Positions 11,701 through 21,945 of a stretch of 64,000 nucleotides of DNA are shown here, piece by piece (within the stretch, counting starts at the first letter, position 1; each line of letters starts with the position of its first letter). Below the pieces are notes generated by a model, which worked only from the letters and a program-made list of their open reading frames with translations, had not been told where the DNA came from and did not search any database. A program made the position numbers and the translations under genes. This DNA is from Trichopria drosophilae. Its lineage: Eukaryota > Arthropoda > Insecta > Hymenoptera > Diapriidae. The stretch spans positions 108,871,001 to 108,935,000 of the forward strand of contig CM059584.1 in the NCBI GenBank assembly GCA_030407085.1, written 5' to 3'.

Positions 11701-13657
11701 CCGATTGGTGCGTTCAATACATAACAAAATTATCTCGGGTCGTCGCTCTTAAGGTCTCAATGAAAGGCCATTTCAAGTTCAAAAATGTTTGACTAAGGGG
11801 TTAATTTTGTAGGTTACTTGAAGGTCAAATCAGTTTGACCCCTGCATTATTTATGAAGCTCATTCAGAAGTCATTCATTAATTGAATTACGATAAATACC
11901 TTAATGTTCAGATATTAAATTTAATTAAATGACATGTTTTTACATCTTATTGGCCATTATTATATGGATAAACTTTATGAATGTTTCGTAGACGCATTAT
12001 AGATCTCTACTAATAAAAAGTTTTATACAATATGGCGAAGAGAGCCATATTTTACAAGAAAAATTTAAATGTTTTACAATCGTATTAATTAGCTCCGTTA
12101 TTGCTAGAAAAGTGGACTTTTACGAAGTATATTTATCACAAGACTGTGATAGCACTCCGGTAATAATTAATCTTAGAAATTGCAGCTAAGAGTTAGGTAT
12201 AAAAGGTTTAAAACTGCATTAATTAGTCAACTAATTTCTACTAGTAAAGTGTATATTAATTTTTTTAGTCCGCATAACCGGTTTATTGCACGAAATTCTG
12301 TAGTAGATACAGAAATCATAGTCAGACATCCCAAATATTTATTCCAATTTATGAAGAGAGAAAAGTACCACCGGATTCGCATTATTGACTCCTCTTGTTT
12401 TTGCCATAAATATTCTGACAAACGTAAAAGGAGGATTAAAATTGAAAAACCCAAATGAAAAACATTATACAACTATTTACAAATCCATTATATTATTATG
12501 AACAGGTGTGCAAAATTTGTATTCTGTATTAGATTATGGTTAAATAAAAAAAGTTTTAAGAAGTACTTTAAAATGAACAAATACGTACGTTTGATAATAA
12601 TAAGTAAATTCTCGACTGTTCGATATTAGATATAATTAAAATAATTTATCACGGTGGAATCGGTCAATAATATCAACGAAAATAAAAACATATTAAACAC
12701 AATCTTAATTAATCAGAACCCATTTTTATAGTAATTCCTTAACTATTTATATACCGCCGATGAAATCGAAACTCTTATCGCGATAGTACTACAAAACCTG
12801 CTGTTTACATTTTCTCCCTTTATGAGGTTCAAATACGAAAGCGTATTAAGATGGTATTTAACACGTTTGTATTTTCATTTTTATTATTGACTAATAGCAC
12901 CACGAAAAATTCTTTTAATTTATATTAAATATGTACGTCTGTTCATTTTAAGCCTGCCGTATAAAACATAATACACATTAAAAACTGAGTTTCAAATATT
13001 TGATTCGTTGCACTCAATTTGTAATGCATCACGTGACAGTACCATTACACTCCATTATATAATATCTGAAATGAATACTTAAAACAATTAAAATAAATAC
13101 TAACAATAAATGAAATTGATTTGATAGCAATTAATAAAAACATTGTTAATAAGAAATATTTATCATCTCTTATAAGATAATTTTCCTTCCTAATTACTTC
13201 CGTCTTGAGTGCTAGTATCAACAAGCATGAAATGAAGCAGGTTGAAAATGACTAAGATTAAGTAGTTTATACATCTGACTATTCATTTCTTGTAACACTT
13301 GCAGACGTAATGTACTGATACGTTTGATGTTTTACAACTTTAAAAATAGCAGTCGACACAAGTTTTCATTTGTTGTACTCTTCGTATTTTAACACTGTTA
13401 CAAAAACGTTACTATTGTTAGTATTAATGTTATTTATTATTATTACTATTATTATTTGTGTAATATACATAATATGAAATAATTCATAAATAAATATTTG
13501 ATAGACGTCTTAGACGAACAAATCACGGTATTTGTATTCCATACTTTTAATTTTTCTATCTAATTTTTCTATCTTATTTTTCCTGATGACAAAAAATCAT
13601 TTACTGGATCAGAAGTAATGCAAATTTTGCTAGAAAAACTCACACTTTTTTTTTTAT
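11701..13657. other. AT-rich noncoding stretch
   Basis: Contains an open frame of 92 codons at 12180-12458 with no recognisable domain, and a degenerate ATT trinucleotide run at about 13425-13455. No gene called. Confidence 0.4.
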
Positions 13658-13857
13658 GATGGTAAGGATGGAAAGGTTGGATTCTTTTCAGCTTTTCGAA
13701 AGAATAAAAGCCATTAAAGTGGAAAGATTCGATGCGCTGGGACTTGCACCCGGGACCTTTCCATTTCCGCTCGAATGCCCTTCCAACGAAGCTAAACTGG
13801 CGGTACTCATTTTTTTTTTAAATCTTAAAACAATCAAACGTTTCCATCTTTACCATC
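13658..13857 (-). mobile_element. Short element with 14-bp terminal inverted repeats and a tRNA-like segment on the minus strand
   Basis: GGTAAGGATGGAAA (13661-13674) is mirrored by TTTCCATCTTTACC (13841-13854), 13 of 14 matching. On the minus strand between about 13800 and 13738 lies a tRNA-like stretch: TTAGCTTCGTTGGAAGGGC resembles a D arm (A box), CATT-loop-AATG an anticodon stem, and CCCGGGTGCAAGTCCC a T arm (B box). It could be a tRNA-derived SINE or a MITE that captured a tRNA-like promoter. The acceptor stem does not pair well, so it is not called as a tRNA gene. Confidence 0.5.
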
Positions 13858-15205
13858 CTACCAACATTTGTGAATTTTTCTGGCATAATTTTCATTATTC
13901 TTATCCAGTCGGCGAGTTTCTGTAATCAGAAGTTAGCTAGAATAATTAAAAGTATGCACCACAAACATCGCGATGTCAAACAACGTCCATCAAATATTTA
14001 TTTACTATTTATTAAGTGTGAACATATAAATAGAATATTTTGATGAAATAATTCTCTTTACGTCTGCATGTATGCATAAAATTGTCGACTACTAACATGA
14101 CTCCGACCTACAGAGAACCTAAATGCAAAAAAGATAATAAAGGCTTTAAACTCGAACACATTTCTTGTCCGATCATCGAAAAATACCAAAATCTATTACA
14201 CTGACGTAGTTTAAAAAAAAATATTTTATCTTACCTAGAAAATAGTCGTTTTTTTAATGCCAAACTGTCTATTTTTACCAAATAAGAAATATTCTGTCTT
14301 AAATAATTGTAAAGTAAGTACAATCCATAAGTAACAATGCAAACCGTCGATAGGATAATTGTTTTTTAAGTTTCAATATCTGGAAAAGTCATATTTGGAA
14401 GTAAATACGTTTAAAGACTTTATTGACATTAGCAAAACGCTTGCTTTTTAGAATGCTGCAATTACTACAGGTATGACCTTTGAATTGTTAAAGGATATTT
14501 TCAAATGTGTAAACGGTTAAAAAAGGAAAGTGAAAACGTGTGAATTTTTTTAAAGTGACATGCTAGTATAGCCCTTTTAAGAATGCTTCTAGAATTTTTG
14601 TAATTTTCTTGACTTTTCTTATCATTTTATATTAAAGTAGAATGCCTGAAGACTGTTTGTGTTTAAACTTTACGCCAATTAGAGTGATGAAATTAACAGA
14701 GTTATGTCGTTTTAAGTATTTATTTTTTATTGTAAACACTGTCTTTTTAATTTAAGAGAATTTCCAACAATTAAAAAATTTATAAAACAAAATCTTGACT
14801 ACGTTAGGTAAAGCAATTGATTAAGAAACTATGTTTTGTCGTCTTTTTTAGATGCTTCATTATGACACTCTAATGTGCACCTCAGAACCACATTTTCTAA
14901 GATGCTTACGCAAGTCGTTCGTCTTGGTAAAAATAAATACTCAAAAAGGCATTATAAGTACGGAACTAGAAAAGGCCAAGGACGATTTTTAGTAGGTTAT
15001 TTTGTACTTTATATCTCAGACTGCGAAATTTTAACTTTACAGTGACCTCTCTATACCAAATTTTGGATACGAAAATATTGATTGCTAAACAAAATGTTGT
15101 TAAAAAAATTTGATTTTTTATAAAATAATCAACTGTATCATTTTTGGATCCCATTTTTAGAAAAGACAGGATGGTAAAGTATGCTCAATTTCTTATGATC
15201 AAATC
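13858..15205. other. AT-rich noncoding stretch
   Basis: No gene, RNA or well-defined repeat recognised. Confidence 0.45.
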
Positions 15206-15868
15206 CTTTCCGCATGCATGCATTCAGTAGTATCGATGGCTGACTTTTCAGTTCTAATACTATTTATATAAGTCATTTGCCGATATGTTAATATTACGGT
15301 TTACTAAAGATTTCTTTGTACAATCCGAAACTACCAGAAAGCGATGATTAGGCATTTCAATCAGCAATCCTAAATTCGTCAGGATCGTGGGCTCCGAGCA
15401 GAACTAGAAACCTTACCTACTGCTATTTTCTTAATAAATCATGTTTCAAAGCTGTATAATTTATTCACTTTCTTCGTCATTAACTAGTATCAAAACGGTA
15501 ATCGATTCCAACAAAAAAAAATTTAAATGTTACTAAAAATTATTGTAATAGAGGAAAAACTGATCAGACAATGCAACTGTAAGGGTTGATCTTTTCTAAC
15601 TTCCCTTATTCCAAGGAAACAAATTTTTTAATCTTCAATTTTAATTTTAAGGTTACAATCGAAAAGTATGATCAATTTCATATTTGAAATTATATCTCTA
15701 TAATTTATTCAACTCTGAAAACCTGTTAGAATCGACAGCTGCATAACACAGGAAAAATTTGTTCTTTCCGCATTCGTGGGTTTTGTAGTATCAATGGCTG
15801 ACTATTCCGTCCTTATACTACTTGCGTAGATAAAATGCCAATGTGTTAACATTGTAATCATTTCAGGT
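15206..15868 (+). repeat. Diverged direct duplication, about 100 bp, copies about 560 bp apart
   Basis: CTTTCCGCATGCATGCATTC...GTAGTATCGATGGCTGAC (about 15206-15303) recurs as CTTTCCGCATTCGTGGGTTT...GTAGTATCAATGGCTGAC (about 15764-15868). Both continue through a shared TACTA...ATGCCAATGTGTTAACATT-like stretch. Order and spacing are kept, which suggests an old segmental duplication or two copies of one dispersed repeat. Confidence 0.6.
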
Positions 15869-16969
15869 TTTTTGTGATCGTATAATCGTCTTAAAAGATA
15901 GAATAATTTTTGTGGTATAACAATAATAATTTAATATATTACATTTTATACATAAAATTAATTCTGTAATGAACATTATGTATACTACACAATATATGAG
16001 TAATTCTATAGAACTTTTAACTTTTCAATGTTCAAAATCATCAAAAATTATTTTGGTGGCACACTAATGGGATATATTTTTTTTGGTTTTTACAGCACTT
16101 CAAGAGTAAGAAACAGTTGGCGTAACTCGTTTTTGAATAAAGTTGAATAAAGTTGAATAAAGTCAAAGTTGAAACTAAACAATAGCCTAATGGTAGATGC
16201 AGGTGTACTTATATTATATATCTTATAGTTTTTATATTTAAATATAAGGTACTTGTTACGAGAAATACAGTTTTTTACTTATTATTTATTATCGCTAATA
16301 AAAAAATGTTAGAATTAAATTTTTTCAATTTTTATCACGGGAGTCTAAAGACATCAGCCGAAACGGTAGTAGTCTTTGTTTATTTTCAGCCTAGAAAAAT
16401 GCTCATTTATTTCTTAGAATATTTGTCTATAAACTTAACAATGTCAATAATAAAAATTTTAAAAAATGTTAACCTTTTTTATTATTGCAATGTCGATTTC
16501 ACGATGTAGGATAATCAATGGCAAGTTAAACACGTGATAGAAGATTTATAAGTACTTTAAAGAAGAAAATTACAACGTAGTTTTAAGCGTGCCTAAACGC
16601 CCTTCAAGTGTCTCACTTGAAAATGATGTGTATTCGAACGAGTTACGCACTGATGTGATAACTTTTAGAGGTCTCCTACAAAGTTAGTTTATGAGGCACA
16701 CGTATACCCTGCATCTTATTTTTTGGGGCTTTTAATGTAGAATTATTCTATGAAACTAAGAATTCAAGAAATGAAAAGTTATTTTCTCCATATTGCAAAA
16801 AGTAATAAATTCCCGAATTTGGAATAATCGGTGGACGCTTACATTTTAACACTGCACATTTTAACAGCTGTATAATTTTTTAGACGATAAGCACACTCTT
16901 GGCATGTTGTTTATTGAAACTCCAAGATTTTATGAAGATCCTCTGAAAATTTCAGAGTGATTGGATAAT
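15869..16969. other. AT-rich noncoding stretch
   Basis: Three short tandem copies of AGTTGAATAA at about 16139-16160. A 67-codon frame at 16306 has no recognisable domain. Confidence 0.4.
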
Positions 16970-17098
16970 CCCAAACAGCACAATCAGTCCCGGGATGTCC
17001 TGGGGAGCTCCGGAGGACGTCCAAATGTCCGATTTTGGTCCTCGGGAGCTCCTAAGGGACTCCTGAGATCGTCCTGGGATGGTCTTGTGCTGTTTGGG
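16970..17098. mobile_element. GC-rich palindromic MITE, CCCAAACAGCACAA family
   Basis: A 129-bp near-perfect palindrome starts CCCAAACAGCACAATC and ends TTGTGCTGTTTGGG, flanked by AAT on both sides. The arms are GC-rich (GTCCCGGGATGTCCTGGGGAGCTCC on the left, mirrored by GAGCTCCTAAGGGACTCC...GTCCTGGGATGG), in sharp contrast to the AT-rich host DNA. The centre is GTCCAAATGTCCGATTTTGG. It lies about 330 bp upstream of the dipeptidase exon. Related copies are at 18498-18630 and 26035-26160. No coding capacity. Confidence 0.8.
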
Positions 17099-17431
17099 AA
17101 TAGTTACTTTTTTTTAGTGATATCAAAATGAAATTGTTGAATTGTACGTTGTGAAATTCAGTAAAAATCGTACTTTACGTTCTTTTTTCATCTTTCCATT
17201 GGTTTATAGTCTTAAAAAACATATAAGGGCTAACATTTTAATATATCGTAGAAAAAGAATCTTGATCATTTAGTTCGATATTCGAGATTCTGTAGAATTA
17301 CTCATATGTTATATTCTTACTTATGGAAATTTTGTGAAATTACGTTAAGAGAACTATTTTAAGTTATTTTAACCGTTTCCTCAGATTTATCACGCCCTTT
17401 AACGATATCCGTCTCTTTTTGTGATTTATAG
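17099..17431 (+). other. Intron end upstream of the dipeptidase exon
   Basis: AT-rich DNA ending in a pyrimidine-rich tract (TCCGTCTCTTTTTGTGATTTATAG) that serves as the splice acceptor, with the AG at 17430-17431. The frame used by the exon has a stop (TAG) exactly at this acceptor, which fits an intron rather than continuing coding sequence. Confidence 0.6.
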
Positions 17432-17712
17432 ACAACGTGCCTAACAGAACTGCCAGACGTTGCCCCGTGCAACGGTACCGTGCGACTCCCACCGCCTTGC
17501 GAGGATTCGCCGAGCAGCGGCAGCAGCAAGGATCGCCGGGAAGAGAGTCCTCGACGGAAGTGTCGAGTCCTCGCACCAGTTCTACTCCTGGTGGCGGCCC
17601 TCCTCCTCGGCGGGCTGTGCTTGCCGTTACTACTTCAAACCGCCCCTGTCACGCACCAGCAGAGGCTGGATGTGATCAGGAGGATTCTCACTGAAGTGCC
17701 TCTGATCGACGG
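17432..17712 (+). CDS. Membrane dipeptidase (M19 family), internal exon with signal anchor
   Basis: This exon encodes 93 codons plus two bases. It starts after an acceptor AG at 17431 and ends at GG|GTAAGAAG, a phase-2 donor. Residues 1-45 of the exon are hydrophilic (PPPCEDSPSSGSSKDRREES) and end in RRKCR. Residues 46-68 are a Leu/Ala/Val-rich membrane helix (VLAPVLLLVAALLLGGL...), and residues 73-94 read VTHQQRLDVIRRILTEVPLI-DG. Basic residues before the helix suggest a type II anchor with the enzyme outside the cytosol. Family members are zinc enzymes that cleave dipeptides (vertebrate ones also hydrolyse leukotriene D4); the substrate here is unknown. Vertebrate forms have a cleaved signal peptide and a GPI anchor, so the N-terminal tail is a difference. 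No ATG exists in the exon before the helix, so a further 5' exon must exist. CpG-rich composition sets it off from the introns. Confidence 0.85.
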
Positions 17713-18344
17713 GTAAGAAGAAAAACGATCTCTCTCCCATGCTCTTATACTCTTTTAATGCGCTATTCCTCCTCCCATTGTTCGATTTAATCTCGCATCT
17801 TACCCCCATCGAACTGCGTAATGGACTCGTTCGTTTCCCATCGATGCCTCGAGGGGATTGTGGGCATTTCGTTTCGTTCCTTTTGTTTTTCAACTTTCAC
17901 GGTTCTTGACGCTTTTAAAACGAAACACCGCGTCCGTTCGCCGATACGCGTTAAAATGGAATTTGCGTCGAGGGTCTGTGTTTGACTTTTTTTTGCCTGT
18001 GTCAGTTACTAAAGCGTTTTTCACCATTCGGAAAATGAGAATTTTCGTTTATCTTAAATATGATCGGAAGTAATTTCTTTTATTTTTAACGAGCTACGCC
18101 TATAAATGTGTCTGAGCTTTCCAAATATATTGATTGCATAACTTTTATTCATTTTAATACGCAAATTAATCAATTTTTTAACGAAATTTCATCTAAAACT
18201 ATTTAAAATTACCGGCATGTAAACCGAGCAATGCCGAATGGTTGAAAAAACGGAATAAAATGTTTCAGAAAAATGGTTCAAAAACGGTGGAAATTGAAAC
18301 GTATTTCAAACGATATTTAAACGTTTACACTGTCCAATGATAAG

Positions 18345-18494
18345 AGCGGCGGTGGCTCAGTTGGTAGAGTATCGGCTTCGAAAACCCTGGTTCGATACCG
18401 GCCTCTGCCATCTGTCATCGGGACACCTCTGTATTTGTTTATAAGTGTCTAATAATGCCAAAGCTCAGGTGGTTCGGATTCCACCTTCATAAAC
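18345..18494 (+). mobile_element. tRNA-derived SINE, copy 1
   Basis: The head carries the RNA polymerase III A box GGTGGCTCAGTTGGTAGAGT and B box GGTTCGATACC, spaced as in a tRNA, but the anticodon region is shortened compared with copy 2 (GGCTTCGAAAACCCTGG). The body runs CTCTGCCATCTGTCATCGGG...GCCAAAGCTCAGGTGGTTCGG and ends near CCACCTTCATAAAC. It is highly similar to 36505-36664 over its whole length. The tail is lost or interrupted right where the GC-rich MITE at 18498 begins. Confidence 0.85.
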
Positions 18495-18497
18495 TGT

Positions 18498-18630
18498 TCC
18501 ACACAGCACAAGCTCGTCCCAGGACGTTCTTAGGAGCCCCTGAGGAAATCCCGAGGACCAAAAGCGGACATTTGGACTCCTCAGGAGCTCCCCAGGACAT
18601 CCCTAGACGGATTGCGCTGTTAGTGGTAGG
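18498..18630. mobile_element. GC-rich palindromic MITE, second copy
   Basis: It has CCACACAGCACAAGCTCGTCCC on the left and GACGGATTGCGCTGTTAGTGG on the right, with mirrored inner blocks GGACGTTCTTAGGAGCCCC and CTCAGGAGCTCCCCAGGAC and a centre CGGACATTTGGACTCC. It is the same family as 16970-17098, with eroded termini. It abuts the 3' end of the SINE, so it probably inserted into the SINE tail. Confidence 0.7.
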
Positions 18631-19772
18631 TCCCGTCGCAATTTAGTCCGATATGGGTTCAGAAAAGTCGACGTAAAATAATATAAAAGAAAACTGTCCA
18701 ATGAGGTTACATCAAAAGACGTGGAATAGGCTGCAATAAATCAAATAACCTTAGAGAATGCTTTCCATGATCTTCCAGCATTGGATAAATAGATTCTCCT
18801 GGCACCAGGTACTATAAAAAAGACAAAAGTAATCCAAGAATATTTGCATCCAAATTTTCAAGAACTATTATTTGATTGGGTGACAGAGGATCATGAAAAG
18901 GAACTTCGGGATTAAATTCAACCTCAAGAGCCAACGGGTGATCGAAGGGTGTCAATTAGAATCGCTCGTCTTAAATCCAGGGGATGAAGTCAAATACAAA
19001 AGATCCCTTAAAAAAGGGCAATGATTTTATAAAAAATCAAAATTTATGATACTTTTATAGTTGATTAATTTCCTATTGAACGGTCCTCGTGCTTTTAATG
19101 TCTTTCCACCTTTTATTTTAACCCTTTAAGGACGGGAGAGACATATTTTCGACGCCGCGCCGGTTTGAACGTCCATAATTTGTATATAAACGCATTAGGA
19201 AAATTTTTATCTACACCGTTTGTAACGTAAAATTGTATCCTCTTTCAGAATCTTGCAATAAAATTTTGATCAAATGAACTGCAAAAACGTTATACATGTT
19301 TTTTTTTTTAAACATGGGTTTTTACATTTTCTTTTTTATTAAAACATCACTTTCACCACGAAATAGCGTTAGGAAACATGTCTATGGCTAAAATATAGCG
19401 TCCGTGGACCCTCAGGATTAATATGTACCGTGCGCCAATTTGTAATTCAAGATGGCGTCTTTCAAAATGGCGCCTGGAAATTCAAAATTCCTTTTAAAAA
19501 TTAACAAATATTTTTCTTGAAAACTATCGACTTAACAGAAAATTAACTTAAACAGTTGCATAAGCAACAAATATAATTTCTCGACCGCTTGCTTTCAATT
19601 TTCATAATATTCATAAATAATGCTTGGTTTATACGTTTATATATAAAAATTCCATAATGGTTTTCAATGGACAACGCGAAATGTGAGTAAAAATTAAGTT
19701 GTAAAAAATATTGGAGCGTGAATCGTCTCCAAATGAACCTTTTCTACTGTTACATATATATATATATATATA

Positions 19773-20506
19773 CAGGGTCATCGAAAAGTATCGGACCCCC
19801 TAATATCTTCAGTTAGGAGAAAATGTCCAATAGCAATGTTGTATGGTTTCAAGCGGGGAGTAAGTTGATGACCTTGACTTTGACTTTGACCATGTCCTTC
19901 AAGGTCATTTCAAGGTCAATCTTATTTTTTTAAATAGAACCCCCTACATTTTATTGCATATTCTTATAGCTTATCTCGAGAGCTTTCCAAAACACTATAA
20001 TAAAATATTTTTTTATTAAGTACTTTTTGAGTTATAAAGGTTTGAAGTTAACAATTTTTTGACACAAAATGTAGAATATCTTGTAAAATATTATTTAGTT
20101 TTCAGTAATCATAACCTTAATACTTTTGTGCGCGGAATAATGAGACCAATTAATTGGTTTAAAGAAAATACATTAATCGGATCCCCCTAATATTTTCAGT
20201 AAGAATGCATTTTGGAAAAATGTCCAATAACAAAGTATTGTACGGCTTCAAGCAAAAAATATTTTATTATAGTGTTTTGGAAAGCTCTCGAGATAAGCTA
20301 TAAGAATATGCAATAAAATGTAGGGGGTTCTATTTACAAAAATAAGATTGACCTTGAAATGACCTTGAAGGACATGGTCAAGGTCAAAGTCAAGGTCATC
20401 ATCTTACTCCCCGCTTGAAACCATACAACTTTGCTATTGGACATTTTCTCCTAAGTGCATTCTAACTGAAGATATTAGGGGGGTCCGATACTTTTCGATG
20501 ACCCTG
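19773..20506. mobile_element. TA-flanked palindromic MITE carrying TCAAGGTCA sites
   Basis: It starts CAGGGTCATCGAAAAGTATC and ends GATACTTTTCGATGACCCTG, flanked by TA on both sides inside an AT microsatellite, which fits a Tc1/mariner-type target. The arms are about 250 bp each, nearly complementary, and contain matching AAAATGTCCAATAGCAA and CTCTCGAGATAAGCTATAAG blocks. Seven perfect TCAAGGTCA/TGACCTTGA motifs are present at 19869, 19899, 19910, 20349, 20360, 20378 and 20390. This is the extended half site bound by FTZ-F1/ERR-type nuclear receptors. No transposase frame. Confidence 0.85.
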
Positions 20507-20602
20507 TATATATATATATATATTACATATATTATAAATGATATATATGAATATTATGAAAATTGAAAGCAAGCGGTCGAGAAATAATATTTGTTGCTTA
20601 TG

Positions 20603-21945
20603 TATGTATGTATATCATTTATTAATATCTTGGACATATTGTCCCTAGATATATATGTTCATAAATAATAAAAAAACAATTTAATAACAAAACAATATAT
20701 AACGCAAATAATAATAAATATAAAAAATATAAATCGTAGGGCATGGCGGAAATACAAAATAATAAAAACTAAAAACTAAAAACTAAACGCAAATATAAAA
20801 AAACAAAGCCGCTATGTACGTTACATTTGACACGATAACTACATTTACAATAATTGTTACTCTAACATTAATAATTCCATCAGTCCAGCACGAAACATGT
20901 TAGCACTACGAGTTCAGCGCGTCAGGAAGAGTGTCCCAGTACTGAACAGCTCTTATCCAAAATGAATTTTGGTATCGAGTCGTGCGGCAAAAAGGTATAA
21001 TAAAAGAAGGAGCAGATGTTCGTGCTGACCTTCGCAAACCTGTAGCATTCACAAATCTGGAGCGTAGATGTGATGGATGTAAAGTAGACAAAACTTGGTA
21101 CATAAGAGTACCCAGGAAATAATTACGATGTACAGAACAGGAGAGCCATCGTGCTGATGCATAGTATGTCGAGAGATTTTGATCTCGTCGTAAGTTGTAA
21201 ACAAAGCGCAAGGCACTGTTTAATATACGCTGAAGCTTAACATTTAAGTAACCAGAAAGATCGGAATATACCAAACACGCATAATCAAAATGAGGTATGA
21301 TTAAAGCATTAACCAACATTAATTTGACTTTAGTACATAGCAAGTTGCCACGATACCGAAGTCTATACAAGATGTAATGTACTCTGAAAGATATTGCCGA
21401 GATGTGTCGGTTCCAGGATAAGTCCGATGAGATGTAGACGCCAAGATTCTTTACACTATCTGAAAATGTTATGACATTTCCATCCAGTAATAAATCTGGC
21501 AATTTCTTCGATGTAGCTAATGTCAGGGGATGAGTTGAACCAATCATGATCGCCTGCGTTTTACTGATATTTAACTTCAAGCCGAATTCTCGGGACCAAT
21601 CGCACAGAGTAGCTATTTCAGAGTTTAGATTTGCAATGGTTAGTTCTATATCATCTATGGAAGTGTGCAAATAAAATTGCACATCTTCTGCAAAAATTAC
21701 AGTTGTATCCTTACAAAAATTTAGTCGAGTCAATAGCGTATTTATGACAACTATGAAGAGTATAGGTCCTGAACTCGAACCTTGCGGAACTCCCGATTAT
21801 GTGCTGAGCGATTCACATGGTTGACCTGTACTATCAATAATGGATTGCGAGCGCCCCGTAAGGAATGAATCCAACGAATTTCCAGATCTTGGAAACCAAT
21901 ATCGCGAAGACATTGGAGTATGGTAGCATGTGGCAGGGTGTCAAA
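20603..21945 (-). mobile_element. 5'-truncated non-LTR retrotransposon with 8-bp target duplication
   Basis: The fragment is bounded by the direct repeat TGCTTATG (20595-20602 and 21946-21953). Removing it rejoins a sequence that is uninterrupted in the opposite arm of the host element (GCATAAGCAACAAATATAAT at about 19556). On the minus strand it begins inside the reverse transcriptase domain, just after the start of motif A, and ends in an ATACATACATACATA tail at 20603-20618. Short tandem tails and 5' truncation are typical of target-primed LINE insertion. The clade is not certain; CR1- or Jockey-like from the motif style. Confidence 0.85.
20906..21945 (-). pseudogene. Reverse transcriptase fragment of the non-LTR element, inactivated
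   Basis: On the minus strand the order of RT motifs is: AFDTLPHATILQCLRDIGF (motif A region), a frameshift near 21885, LDSFLTGRSQSIIDSTGQP, an in-frame TAA near 21797, GVPQGSSSGPILFIVVI (motif B), then FAED in place of the catalytic YADD box, LKLNISKTQAIMIGS, and VKNLGVYISSDLSWNRHI. The C-terminal end (LQRILNSALRFVYNLRRDQN...YWDTLPDALNS) is intact to the stop at 20906. The open part is 275 codons (20906-21733). The frameshift, nonsense codon and altered active site show that the copy is dead. The endonuclease and ORF1 are missing. Confidence 0.9.

Noticed and set aside
12180..12458. 92-codon basic open frame
   Set aside because: Composition follows AT-rich background; the opposite strand is equally open over the same bases.
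18345..18420. Functional tRNA gene
   Set aside because: A and B boxes are present but the anticodon arm is deleted and the sequence continues as a SINE body shared with 36505-36664.
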